Positions 1 through 9,413 of a stretch of 64,000 nucleotides of DNA are shown piece after piece. Under the pieces are notes generated by a model. That model did no database searches. It saw only the letters and a program-made list of their open reading frames with translations, and was not told where the DNA came from. The stretch's first letter is position 1, and each line of letters opens with the position of its first letter. Both the position numbers and the translations under genes were made by a program. The stretch is from Pelagibacteraceae bacterium AG-325-E08 (GTDB taxonomy: Bacteria > Pseudomonadota > Alphaproteobacteria > Pelagibacterales > Pelagibacteraceae), in contig QBYE01000002.1 of assembly GCA_003282985.1 (NCBI GenBank), positions 32,399 to 96,398 of the forward strand, read 5' to 3'.

Positions 1-23
1 AATAAATTAATGAATAGGACTTA

Positions 24-107
24 ATGAGTTATCCAAAAAAACATAGGGGCCGAAGAAAAATGGGCTCTAAAAAAAGAAGAGCTAGAAAAAAGAATAAAAA
101 GAAATAG
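24..107 (+). CDS. 27-aa very basic microprotein MSYPKKHRGRRKMGSKKRRARKKNKKK
   Basis: Complete ATG..TAG ORF absent from the supplied track; about two thirds Lys/Arg; just before convergent mnmA. Confidence 0.5.
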   Translation: MSYPKKHRGRRKMGSKKRRARKKNKKK

Positions 108-108
108 C

Positions 109-1227
109 TTATTCCTTTATCCAACCACCTCCCATTACTTTATACCCTAATGTGTCTTTATAATAAAAAACACATGCTTGACCTGGAGATATACCATCCT
201 CTGTTTCTACTAAATCAACTTTTGCATTATTTTGATCATTAAAATTTACTTTTGCATCTAGTAATTTTCCAGTTGATCTAACTTTAACATAAATATTTTT
301 ATTAAATTCACTTTTGTCTGAAAGTAAATTGATATTTTTTAGTATAATATTTTTTTTTCCTAAATTTTCTTTTGGACCAACCACTATCTCATTTTTTTCC
401 GAATTTATTTTTAGTACATATAATGGGTCTTTATCTGAAACTTTAATTCCTTTTCTCTGACCAATAGTAAAATTAATAATTCCATTATGAACACCTATTA
501 CTTGACCCTCTAAGTTTTTTATATTTCCTTTTTTAAAAGACTCTGGTTTAAATTTTTGTATAACAGATGCATAATCTCCATTTGGTACAAAACATATATC
601 CTGACTATCTGGTTTATCTGCAACGTTTAAATCTAGTTTTTTTGCTATGTCTCTAGTTTGGTTTTTTAGTAAACCCCCTAATGGAAATCTTAAATAATTT
701 AACTGTTCTCTAGTGGTGTTAAATAAAAAATAACTTTGATCCCTGTTTTCGTCTATAGCTCTGTACATATTAGTAGAATTATTTTCCGTAATACTTTTTA
801 CATAATGACCAGTAATTAAAGCATCAGCTTTTAAATCTTTTGAAACTTCAAACAAATCTTTAAATTTAACTGTTTGATTACATTGAACACAAGGTATTGG
901 AGTCTCACCTTTCAAATAACTTTCAACAAAATTGTCTATTACACCCTGTTTGAATTTATTTTGATAATATAAAACTTTATGTTCTATATCTAATTTCTGA
1001 GCGACTCTTTTTGCATCCATTATATCTTGTCCAGAACAACATTGTTTTGAGGCTGCAACCTCTTTACCGTCATCATAAAGCTTTAATGTTATACCTATCA
1101 CATTGAAACCTTCTTTCTTCATCATGCCGGCCACAGTTGAAGAATCTACTCCACCTGACATTGCAACAACTACTGTTGTGTCTGAGGGTTTTTTATCCAA
1201 ACCTATAGAATTTAAATCATTATTCAT
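109..1227 (-). CDS. mnmA: tRNA-specific 2-thiouridylase
   Basis: [20 protein letters not shown]-loop, [18 protein letters not shown] and SPGQACVFY motifs. Confidence 0.95.
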   Translation of the reverse strand: MNNDLNSIGLDKKPSDTTVVVAMSGGVDSSTVAGMMKKEGFNVIGITLKLYDDGKEVAASKQCCSGQDIMDAKRVAQKLDIEHKVLYYQNKFKQGVIDNFVESYLKGETPIPCVQCNQTVKFKDLFEVSKDLKADALITGHYVKSITENNSTNMYRAIDENRDQSYFLFNTTREQLNYLRFPLGGLLKNQTRDIAKKLDLNVADKPDSQDICFVPNGDYASVIQKFKPESFKKGNIKNLEGQVIGVHNGIINFTIGQRKGIKVSDKDPLYVLKINSEKNEIVVGPKENLGKKNIILKNINLLSDKSEFNKNIYVKVRSTGKLLDAKVNFNDQNNAKVDLVETEDGISPGQACVFYYKDTLGYKVMGGGWIKE

Positions 1228-1268
1228 TTGATGGTATTTATACTTATTTCTAATATAAGTTAAATTAA

Positions 1269-1439
1269 ATGATTTTAGATTATGAACCAGGTGACAAAGT
1301 TGAAAATCCTAACAATAAAGAATGGGGCATAGGTCAAGTTCAATCAATAATTAAGGATAAAGTAACTGTAAATTTTGAAAATGCTGGAAAAAAAGTGATA
1401 AATGCGAAAAATATAGAATTAATAAAATTAAATGACTGA
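1269..1439 (+). CDS. DUF3553-like small protein (56 aa)
   Basis: Complete [59 protein letters not shown]; overlaps the cysQ start by 8 nt. Confidence 0.7.
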   Translation: MILDYEPGDKVENPNNKEWGIGQVQSIIKDKVTVNFENAGKKVINAKNIELIKLND

Positions 1440-2205
1440 ATTAAATTTAAAAAAAATTACTGAAGAATTAATTGATACCTTTTTATATGCTGGAGAAATT
1501 TCGTTAGAACTTCGAAAAAAAGGGTTAATCAAAGAAATAAAGTCAGATAATACACCTGTTAGTAATGGTGATCTAGAGGTCAATAAAATTATTACTAATA
1601 AAATAAAAAATATTACTCCTAAAATACCAATTGTTTCAGAAGAAACTTCTGACAATAAGTCTATAAAAAATTTAAAGGATTTTTGGTTAATTGATCCAAT
1701 AGACGGTACTTATGATTATATTAATAATTTAGAAGAGTTTACAATTAATGCTGGTCTTATAATTAACAATAATCCAGTTATAGGATTGATAAATGCACCT
1801 TCTAAAAAAAGAATGTTTTATTCTTATGGTAATAATTTAGCTTTTGAAATCATAGATGGAAAGACTATTAAATTAAATTGTTCAAAAAACTTTAACAAAA
1901 ATGAAATTAAATTTGTCTCTTACTCAAACAAAATAAAACCAGAGATAGAAGCAATTCACAAAAAACTTAATGTAAAAAAATATGTAAGAATGAAGAGTTC
2001 ACTAAAATTTTGTGTAATTGCTGCAGGAGAATATGATGGATATGTTGCTGAACCAAGAGCTTGTGAATGGGATATTGCTGCTGGTCATGCAATTCTAAAA
2101 CATGCTGGAGGTGTGGTAACAGATTTTGATAATAAAGAGATAAAATATGGAAAAAGAGATTTTAAAAACCCAAGCTTAATTCTAAAAAGTAAGAATATAT
2201 TGTAA
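1432..2205 (+). CDS. cysQ: 3'(2'),5'-bisphosphate nucleotidase / inositol monophosphatase family
   Basis: IVSEE..., WLIDPIDGTYDYINN and CEWDIAAGHAIL motifs. Confidence 0.85.
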   Translation: MTELNLKKITEELIDTFLYAGEISLELRKKGLIKEIKSDNTPVSNGDLEVNKIITNKIKNITPKIPIVSEETSDNKSIKNLKDFWLIDPIDGTYDYINNLEEFTINAGLIINNNPVIGLINAPSKKRMFYSYGNNLAFEIIDGKTIKLNCSKNFNKNEIKFVSYSNKIKPEIEAIHKKLNVKKYVRMKSSLKFCVIAAGEYDGYVAEPRACEWDIAAGHAILKHAGGVVTDFDNKEIKYGKRDFKNPSLILKSKNIL

Positions 2206-2348
2206 TGGATGAACAACTCAAAATAATACTTATTATAATAGTATCAGTTTCAATTTTTGGATTAATTACATTCGTATTTGTAAAAAATTATATCAGAAAC
2301 AAAATTGATTTTTTAGTTAAAAAAGAAAAAGATAAAAATCTAAAGTAG
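2205..2348 (+). CDS. 47-aa single-pass membrane microprotein
   Basis: ORF MDEQLKIILIIIVSVSIFGLITFVFVKNYIRNKIDFLVKKEKDKNLK; start overlaps the cysQ stop (TAATG); one hydrophobic helix plus a basic tail. Confidence 0.5.
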   Translation: MDEQLKIILIIIVSVSIFGLITFVFVKNYIRNKIDFLVKKEKDKNLK

Positions 2349-2903
2349 TTTTATTATTTTTAGATAATCATCTTTATCTATATCCATAATTTTTTTTGAT
2401 GTTTCAAAGTCAAAACCATTTCTTGCTAACAAAGAAATATCTTTTTTATAAAATAAGGGTCTATTATCCTCTGTTCTAGCGGGACCAATTCTTTTTTTTT
2501 TACATATTTTTATCGCAGAGAAGAAATCTTGATCAGAATTTTCATCTTTAATCTTATTAACTGTATCTTTTATGAATTCATCATTTATACCTTTACCAAC
2601 TAGATAACTTCTTATTTTATTAATTGAATTTCCTCTCTGGATCATACTTTTTGCTTTGCTATCTGAATAAAATTTATCATTTATAAATTTACTTTTTTCT
2701 AGATCTGAAAGAACAATATCTATTAAATTAGTCACATCTTGTTTTTTAACATTTGGCACTGAAGTTTTAAGATATTTCTTTAAAAGGTAAGTCTTTAGTT
2801 GTTGTTTTGAGGGAGCATACTTTTCAACATAAGCAAACGCAAAATTTCTCATTTCCTCAACAGTTACCTTTAAAGTTTTTTTTCGATTTCTTATAGGAAT
2901 CAT
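2340..2903 (-). CDS. recX: RecX family regulatory protein
   Basis: Three-helix repeat pattern, FINDKFYSDSKAKSMIQRGNSINKIRSYLVGKGI. Confidence 0.75.
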   Translation of the reverse strand: MIPIRNRKKTLKVTVEEMRNFAFAYVEKYAPSKQQLKTYLLKKYLKTSVPNVKKQDVTNLIDIVLSDLEKSKFINDKFYSDSKAKSMIQRGNSINKIRSYLVGKGINDEFIKDTVNKIKDENSDQDFFSAIKICKKKRIGPARTEDNRPLFYKKDISLLARNGFDFETSKKIMDIDKDDYLKIIKLL

Positions 2904-3405
2904 GGATAGATTTACTATAATATATTTTGAAATGTTCGAACAAATTTATAATTATTTTACAATTGAAATGCTCTATTATTGGGTGAATTTAGGAGTTATC
3001 CCTTTTTGGTTAATGTTAATTTTTTTTCCCCAGTCTTATTTATGTAGATTCTTTGTAACTTCAATACTACCTATCATTTTACTAAGTGGGGCTTATATTT
3101 TTGTACTTTATAGATCATATCTAACTTCTTACGATTTTGGTGGTAATTTTAAACTTTATCTTGGACTTGAAAGTTTATCCATATTATTTACTAACAATTT
3201 TTATATTATGGTTTTTTGGATACATTTTATTGCAATTAATCTTTTTACAGGTGGTTGGATAGTAAAAGACTCTCAAAAATTTTCAATTAACAAAATTCTT
3301 TTGTCGGTACCCTTGATTGTTACGTATTTGATTGGTCCGTTAGGTTTGTTTATGTATTGGCTAATAAAAATTTTTTATGCCAAAAGTATAAATCTTCATG
3401 ACTAA
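2902..3405 (+). CDS. ABA4-like family membrane protein
   Basis: Four-TM protein with WVNLGVIPFWLMLIFFP, WIHFIAINLFTGGWIVKDSQ and GPLGLFMYWL. Confidence 0.65.
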   Translation: MDRFTIIYFEMFEQIYNYFTIEMLYYWVNLGVIPFWLMLIFFPQSYLCRFFVTSILPIILLSGAYIFVLYRSYLTSYDFGGNFKLYLGLESLSILFTNNFYIMVFWIHFIAINLFTGGWIVKDSQKFSINKILLSVPLIVTYLIGPLGLFMYWLIKIFYAKSINLHD

Positions 3406-3982
3406 ATCTATTGATTTTTACTTTGATTTTATTAGCCCTTATTCATATTTAGCTATTCATAAATTAAAGACTTTAAAAAATTACGAAGATATAAGTATAA
3501 ATTATAAACCTATATTATTAGGTGGACTTCATAATCTTGGGGGCATTACTGCTCCCGCTTTTAACGAACGCAAATTAAAGAATATGAAATTTGATTGTAA
3601 TTTAATTGCAAAAAAAAATAACATTCCATTTATTTGGAATACTAAATTTCCAATTAATTCACTTTACTTGATGCGTGGATATCTTGCAATTAATAAAGGA
3701 TTAAGAAAAAAATATTTTGATTCATTTTTTAATGCTTACTGGAAAAATAACATTGATATTTCCAATCAAGAAAATGTTAATAACATTTTAGAAAATTTAG
3801 GCATAGATAAAAAAAATTATTTTGAAAAAATACAAAAAGTTGAAATTAAAGATGAGTTAAAAAAACTTACAAATATTGCTTTTGAAAAAAATATTTTTGG
3901 TGCTCCAACCTTTGTAGTTAATAACAAAATTTTTTGGGGACAAGATCGATTAGAATATGCTTTAGATGAATATAATTCTTAA
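3398..3982 (+). CDS. 2-hydroxychromene-2-carboxylate isomerase / DsbA-like oxidoreductase
   Basis: DFYFDFISPYSYLA start and FGAPTFVVNNKIFWGQDRL end. Confidence 0.85.
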   Translation: MTKSIDFYFDFISPYSYLAIHKLKTLKNYEDISINYKPILLGGLHNLGGITAPAFNERKLKNMKFDCNLIAKKNNIPFIWNTKFPINSLYLMRGYLAINKGLRKKYFDSFFNAYWKNNIDISNQENVNNILENLGIDKKNYFEKIQKVEIKDELKKLTNIAFEKNIFGAPTFVVNNKIFWGQDRLEYALDEYNS

Positions 3983-4362
3983 ACAATTTTAAATTTACTT
4001 TGTTTAATGGCTCCAAAACCTCCGTCTATGTGAGAAACTTTTTTAAAACCCATATCTTTTAGAGATTTTGCAGCTAAAGCAGATCTCAAACCACCTGCAC
4101 AAAATAAAACCATTTCTTTATTTAGGTCTAACTTACCTTTTTTAAAGTAAGCACTATCTGGATCTAACCAAAACTCTAACATGCCTCTTGGTATATGATT
4201 AGAATTTTCAACTCTCCCTTCTTTTTCTAGCTCTCGAATATCTCTTATGTCGATTAAGTTACACTGATTTTCACTAACCATTTTATGTGCCTCATCAGTT
4301 GAAATTGTTTTAATTTGATCTAGGGCTTCTGAAACTAGAGTTTGTGATGATTTTATATTCAT
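3979..4362 (-). CDS. rhodanese-like domain protein
   Basis: NLIDIRDIRE, HIPRGMLEF and active-site region LFCAGGLRSALAAKSL. Confidence 0.85.
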   Translation of the reverse strand: MNIKSSQTLVSEALDQIKTISTDEAHKMVSENQCNLIDIRDIRELEKEGRVENSNHIPRGMLEFWLDPDSAYFKKGKLDLNKEMVLFCAGGLRSALAAKSLKDMGFKKVSHIDGGFGAIKQSKFKIV

Positions 4363-4411
4363 AATTTTTTTATTTATTATATAGTTTTTAATATAATCAT
4401 AGATAAAAATT

Positions 4412-5194
4412 GTGCTACCTAAAATATTAAAACCTTTTCATTCAGACAAATCGAATTTAGTTAGGATAGGTCCTAAAAAAGATGGGGGATATGTCATTGA
4501 TAAAAGAGTAATAGAAAAATCTGAAGTAATAATTACTTGTGGACTAAATGATGACTGGGAATTTGAAAAAGATTTTCTAAATAAAAATACCAGTTCTAGG
4601 GTTGAAGCTTATGATCACACAGTTGATAGACACTTCTGGTTAAAAAGGTTTAAAAAAGATTTTATTGCATTCCTATTATTGAAAAAAATTACACCTAGGA
4701 AAATATTAGATATATTTAAGTATGTAAGTTATCTAAATTTTTTTAAAGGAAAAAATAAGCATCATATTAAAAAGATTGTTTCACATAAAATTGATGAAAA
4801 TAACCAAGCAACTATTTCAGAAGCAATTGGTACAAATGAAAATATAATTTTAAAAATAGACATTGAAGGAGATGAATTTAAAATTCTAGACGAAATAGAT
4901 AAAAATTTAGATAAAATAAATTTACTTATAATAGAGTTTCACGATATGCAAAAAAATTTGAAAAAAGTTGAGAAATTTATTGAAAATACTAAACTTAAAA
5001 ACATACACATTAACGCAAATAACTACGGGATGTTAGATGAGAAAGGTATTCCTCAGGTGATTGAAATGACATTTATAAACCCAAAAAAATTTGAAATAAC
5101 TGATGAAAGATCAAAAAGAGATTATCCAATAGAGGGCTTGGATTTTAAAAATCGTAAACGAGGACCAGATATTGAATTAAAATTTAATGAATAA
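4412..5194 (+). CDS. FkbM-like methyltransferase
   Basis: LVRIGPKKDGGYVI and IILKIDIEGDEFKIL...LLIIEFHD motifs. Confidence 0.6.
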   Translation: MLPKILKPFHSDKSNLVRIGPKKDGGYVIDKRVIEKSEVIITCGLNDDWEFEKDFLNKNTSSRVEAYDHTVDRHFWLKRFKKDFIAFLLLKKITPRKILDIFKYVSYLNFFKGKNKHHIKKIVSHKIDENNQATISEAIGTNENIILKIDIEGDEFKILDEIDKNLDKINLLIIEFHDMQKNLKKVEKFIENTKLKNIHINANNYGMLDEKGIPQVIEMTFINPKKFEITDERSKRDYPIEGLDFKNRKRGPDIELKFNE

Positions 5195-6176
5195 GAAAAT
5201 TTGTATAGTTTATACTCACCATAAATTAGGTGATTTAATTTGGCAACTACCATATATAAAGGCTATCAGTGATCACCATGATCAAAATGTTGATTTAGTT
5301 GTTAGAAAAAAAACTCAAGCAAAAGATATTTTAAAAGATTTAAATCATATTAATAAGATTCATTATAACGAATTTAGAAAAGGCTTAGCTTATTGGATAG
5401 ATGTCTTTAAATTAAAAAAAATATTTGATTTAGAAAAATATGATCATGTTTACATTTTAGACAAAGTAAACAAACCTGCAATTGCAGCAAAATTAGCTGG
5501 CATCAAAAATATAATTGGACCAGGTTTTAAAAATCAAAAAAAATGGATCACAGTTAAAAATTACTTAGATGAAAAAGATTGGAAATTAAACTATTCAGAG
5601 CAATCACAAAAATTATTAAAGATAAATTCGATTATATTAAACGATAAGTTTCCTGACTTAGAAGTAAATATTGAACGACTTAAAGTAGGTAATGATGATC
5701 TGATGATTGATGGGAAAAAAATAGCATTTGGTGTTGATTCTTTTGAGGATTATAAAATGTGGTTTGAGGAAGATTTTATAAAATTAGCAGACCTTTTGCA
5801 TGAAAAAGGATTGTTTGATTACATATATTTAGTTTGTGGACCAGATAAATCAAATGTTGCCAAAAAAATTATTAATGACTCTGGAAAGAAATATTTTATT
5901 GATTGTTCTAATAAAGATCTAATAGGAGTAATATTAGCTATTAAAAATTCAGCATTTTATATAGGTAATAACTCTGGTCCTTTAAATTTATCTGCTGCTT
6001 TAGGTGTTAAGACTTTTGGTTTAATTGCTAACGATCCAGTGAGCGAATTGAAATACAGTAAAATAACACCAATAACACCTCAAGACTACAGAGATGATAT
6101 TTGGACTCGAAATAGAGAAGGAATGAAAAAACTTAAACCCGATGAAGTTTTTAACAAAATTATTAACAACTTATAA
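5187..6176 (+). CDS. glycosyltransferase family 9 (heptosyltransferase-like)
   Basis: HHKLGDLIWQLPYIKAI start; IGNNSGPLNLSAALGVKTFGL C-terminal motif. Confidence 0.8.
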   Translation: MNKKICIVYTHHKLGDLIWQLPYIKAISDHHDQNVDLVVRKKTQAKDILKDLNHINKIHYNEFRKGLAYWIDVFKLKKIFDLEKYDHVYILDKVNKPAIAAKLAGIKNIIGPGFKNQKKWITVKNYLDEKDWKLNYSEQSQKLLKINSIILNDKFPDLEVNIERLKVGNDDLMIDGKKIAFGVDSFEDYKMWFEEDFIKLADLLHEKGLFDYIYLVCGPDKSNVAKKIINDSGKKYFIDCSNKDLIGVILAIKNSAFYIGNNSGPLNLSAALGVKTFGLIANDPVSELKYSKITPITPQDYRDDIWTRNREGMKKLKPDEVFNKIINNL

Positions 6177-6205
6177 AAAAAGCCCCCTGAGGGAGGGGGC
6201 TTTAT
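6175..6205. terminator. bidirectional intrinsic terminator between convergent GT9 and amtB
   Basis: AAAGCCCCCT GAGGG AGGGGGCTTT perfect stem with A-run on the left and T-run on the right. Confidence 0.9.
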
Positions 6206-6231
6206 TGTTTAACTAACTAAAGAGAGAGTTT

Positions 6232-6285
6232 AAGGGACCCTACGATGAGTAATCGCGGAGATACACAGAGAGCGTAGAATCCCTT
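6232..6285 (-). ncRNA. candidate structured element in the amtB 3' UTR / possible 3'UTR-derived sRNA
   Basis: 13-bp helix 6232-6244/6273-6285 that is continuous only on the minus strand (G-U wobbles there; C-A mismatches on plus); CU-rich 28-nt loop; followed by the strong terminator. Confidence 0.45.
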
Positions 6286-6297
6286 TATTGTTAACAA

Positions 6298-7599
6298 TTA
6301 GTCACGTATTGCATATGCAATAACGCCTGTTTCCGTAACATCTGTACCTTTAGTTTCAGCCTCTTTACTTAGTCTGATACCAATTGTAGATTTCATGATT
6401 GACCATACAATTAAAGCAACCACAAAAACGAAAATGTTAATCGAAAGCACACCTAATAATTGAGTTCCAAATGAAGTATCTGGATTTGTAATCGGCACAG
6501 CCAATGTACCCCAAATACCAGCAAATAAGTGAGCGGGTATTGCTCCTACTACATCATCAATTTTTAATGAGAATAGAAGTTTAGTACCATAAACTACGAT
6601 TACACCACCAACTGCACCAATTAAAATTGCTGCTAATGGTGAAGGCATTAATGGCTCAGCAGTAATTGCAACTAATCCACCAATACAACCATTTAACATT
6701 TGAACAACATCTGTTTTTCCAAAGTTCAATCTTGTAACAGTTGCTGCAGCCATAACGCCACCTGCTCCTGCTAAGAAAGTATTTAGAAATATTGTTGAAA
6801 CAGCGATTGCATCATCAGCTGTACCAATAGCTAATTGAGAACCACCATTAAATCCAAACCAACCTAACCATAGAATAAATACTCCTACGGTTACTAATGG
6901 AATTGAAGATGCAGCGAAGGGTTTTAACGGCGCTGGAGCACCAGACTTAGTAAATCTACCAAGTCTTGGACCTAACATTAAAGCACCTGCTAAAGCTGCT
7001 GCTCCACCAGTTGAGTGTACTAATGTTGATCCAGCAAAATCTGAGAAACCAGCAGCAGCTAACCAGCCACCACCCCACTGCCAACCCATTACGATCGGGT
7101 AGATAATTCCTGATAAAATTGCTGCAAATAAAAAGAATGGCCAAAGCTTAATTCTTTCTGCTAAAGTTCCTGATACAATAGATACTGTTGTTGCACAGAA
7201 AACCATCTGAAAATACCAATCTGATCCATCTGCATAACCTGTATCAACTGCACTAGAGTCTGACCATGGAATAAAACTTCCGATATATCCACCTTCTGGA
7301 ATTCCATAAGCTAGATTATAACCGAACATCCAGAACATAATTCCAGAGATTGATATTAAACCTATATTTTTTGCACAGATAACAGATACACTTTTAGATG
7401 TAACCATTCCAGATTCTAACATTGCAAATCCACACGCCATAAAGAAGACGAGGAAACCACAAATTAAAAATAGCAAGGTATTAAATATAAAACCTATTTC
7501 AGCAGAAACTGTTGTCTCCGCCATACCTGCACTACTCATATTTAATAGAAACATTAAACTCATGAGTGGCAGACTTATTTTTTTTATTAATTTAGTCAT
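6298..7599 (-). CDS. amtB: ammonium transporter
   Basis: Amt-family signatures (GLPARL-like membrane core, STGGAAALAGALMLGPR, HLFAGIWGTLAV). Confidence 0.95.
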   Translation of the reverse strand: MTKLIKKISLPLMSLMFLLNMSSAGMAETTVSAEIGFIFNTLLFLICGFLVFFMACGFAMLESGMVTSKSVSVICAKNIGLISISGIMFWMFGYNLAYGIPEGGYIGSFIPWSDSSAVDTGYADGSDWYFQMVFCATTVSIVSGTLAERIKLWPFFLFAAILSGIIYPIVMGWQWGGGWLAAAGFSDFAGSTLVHSTGGAAALAGALMLGPRLGRFTKSGAPAPLKPFAASSIPLVTVGVFILWLGWFGFNGGSQLAIGTADDAIAVSTIFLNTFLAGAGGVMAAATVTRLNFGKTDVVQMLNGCIGGLVAITAEPLMPSPLAAILIGAVGGVIVVYGTKLLFSLKIDDVVGAIPAHLFAGIWGTLAVPITNPDTSFGTQLLGVLSINIFVFVVALIVWSIMKSTIGIRLSKEAETKGTDVTETGVIAYAIRD

Positions 7600-7670
7600 A
7601 AGACCTCCCTGTAAGAGAGAACTTATATTTTTAAAAGAACCTGAAAACTAACGCTGATTAGGAAAATTGG

Positions 7671-7688
7671 CTATGCAGATTTTGCATA
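7671..7688 (-). promoter_or_regulatory. putative nitrogen-response operator upstream of amtB
   Basis: TATGCAAAATCTGCATAG; contains the 17-bp palindrome TATGCA-N5-TGCATA; 13/18 identical to a site upstream of glnA. Confidence 0.4.
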
Positions 7689-7692
7689 TAGA

Positions 7693-7727
7693 AACAGCCT
7701 TAACATGTTTATCACATTAAGGCTGTT
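7693..7727 (-). terminator. hairpin downstream of hup
   Basis: 11-bp perfect stem AACAGCCTTAA/TTAAGGCTGTT immediately after the hup stop; short T-run only. Confidence 0.6.
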
Positions 7728-7735
7728 AAAAATTA

Positions 7736-8011
7736 TTATTTGTTGAATACTTCTTTTAAAGCTTTTGCTGGTAAGAATTTTACCTTTTGTGAAGCAGCAA
7801 TTTGGATCTGCTCACCAGTTCTAGGATTTCTTCCAACTCTAGCTTTTCTTTTAGCCACTTTATAAGTACCAAATCCAGCAATTTTTACTGAATCATCGCC
7901 TTTTAAAGCGTCCAAAATAGTGTTGGTAATAGTGTCAAAAGTTCTTTCAGCATCAGCTTTGCTCAAATTTAAAGCTCCAGAAAGCTTGACAATTAATTGT
8001 TTTTTATTCAT
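7736..8011 (-). CDS. hup: HU family DNA-binding protein
   Basis: GFGTYKVAKRKARVGRNPRTGEQIQI signature. Confidence 0.95.
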   Translation of the reverse strand: MNKKQLIVKLSGALNLSKADAERTFDTITNTILDALKGDDSVKIAGFGTYKVAKRKARVGRNPRTGEQIQIAASQKVKFLPAKALKEVFNK

Positions 8012-8172
8012 TTTAGCTCCGGTTTTATTAGGTTATTTTCTATTTTTATCAAAAGTATTGATAAATCAAGACTTTTTTTAGTGTTAAGCAAAAAGTTATA
8101 CACAATATCTAGTATAATATTGAATTAATGTTGATTTTATTGATGTTTTTGACTTTACCAACAATTAAATTA

Positions 8173-9282
8173 TTAGAATAAACCAAGGTCTTTCAAGTCA
8201 TTAAAAGTTGTAAAAACCATCAAAGATAGCAATACAAATAAGCCGATTCGAAAAAAACCTTCTTGAGTATTTTGAGATAATGGTCGACCTAAAACTTTTT
8301 CAAATGCATAAAACATCAAATGTCCTCCATCAAGCATTGGAATCGGGAAGAGATTTACTAAACCTAGGCTAATAGAAATATATGCCATCATGCTGATAAA
8401 TGCTAATAAACCAAATTCAGCAACTTGGCCTGAAATTTTAGCAATTCTAATGGGTCCTCCTAATTGTGAAGTATCTGCTTTACCAAAAATCATTGCTCCT
8501 ATGTATTTTAATGATGAGGTGCTTACATAATAAACTTCATGAGCTGCATGGTAAATTGCCTTTGCTGGACCTAATTTTACATGATTAATTTCATTATTTT
8601 GAGCACCTAATTTAATTCCAACTACTCTTTTATTTATTTTATTGCCAAGATTGTCCTCACTTAAAACTATATTAGGCTTAATTTTCAATAATAATTCATC
8701 ATAAGATCGCTTTACTTTAAAATCAATAAAGTCATCAGTAGACATCATTATATATTTAGAGACATCCATAATACTTTGGACCTCATTTCCATCTATTTCT
8801 AAAATTACATCGTTTTGTTTTAGACCACCCACCATTGCAGGGCTGTCACTTTGAACTTCATTGATTACTGCTGGAGTAAAATCTTTTCCAATAAATGTGT
8901 AAATTGAGAAGAAAATAACTAAAGCTAATAAAAAGTTTGCGAGAGGACCTCCAAATACAATTAGAACCCTTTGATATAAAGGTTTTAAGACAAACAATTT
9001 TTTACGATCTTCCTCATTATATTTCTTTATGATTTTTTCTTGATCGGCTTGAGAAAATACATTTCGATCACCAAAAAATTTGACATAACCTCCTAGTGGA
9101 ATCCAACATATTTTCCATCTAGTACCAGATTTATCATTCCAACCAAAAATTTCTTGCCCAAATCCAATAGAAAAGTCTGTAACTCCAACTCCATATCTCT
9201 TAGCAAAATAATAATGACCATATTCGTGAATAAATACCACTACTAAAATTAATACAATAAAAGGTAAAATAAAATCAAACAT
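8173..9282 (-). CDS. rseP: site-2 protease, RseP family
   Basis: HEYGHYYFAKRYGV zinc motif, PDZ region, NLFPIPMLDGGHLMFY. Confidence 0.93.
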   Translation of the reverse strand: MFDFILPFIVLILVVVFIHEYGHYYFAKRYGVGVTDFSIGFGQEIFGWNDKSGTRWKICWIPLGGYVKFFGDRNVFSQADQEKIIKKYNEEDRKKLFVLKPLYQRVLIVFGGPLANFLLALVIFFSIYTFIGKDFTPAVINEVQSDSPAMVGGLKQNDVILEIDGNEVQSIMDVSKYIMMSTDDFIDFKVKRSYDELLLKIKPNIVLSEDNLGNKINKRVVGIKLGAQNNEINHVKLGPAKAIYHAAHEVYYVSTSSLKYIGAMIFGKADTSQLGGPIRIAKISGQVAEFGLLAFISMMAYISISLGLVNLFPIPMLDGGHLMFYAFEKVLGRPLSQNTQEGFFRIGLFVLLSLMVFTTFNDLKDLGLF

Positions 9283-9413
9283 GCTTTATTTTAAATGAAT
9301 TCAAAAACATACACAATAGGCCATTTTAATACAATTTATGACTTTAAAACATTCATTGTATTTGTCTTAAAAAGATATAAGCATCCAGCTAAATTAACAA
9401 TAATAACTAAATA

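Noticed and set aside
6232-6285. Hammerhead-like ribozyme (CTACGATGAG string on the plus strand)
   Set aside because: Lacks the CUGAUGA/GAAA core arrangement; the helix pairs better on the other strand.
7671-7693. Sigma-54 promoter upstream of amtB (TTGGC...TTGCA)
   Set aside because: GG to GC spacing is 13 rather than 10, and it is on the wrong strand.
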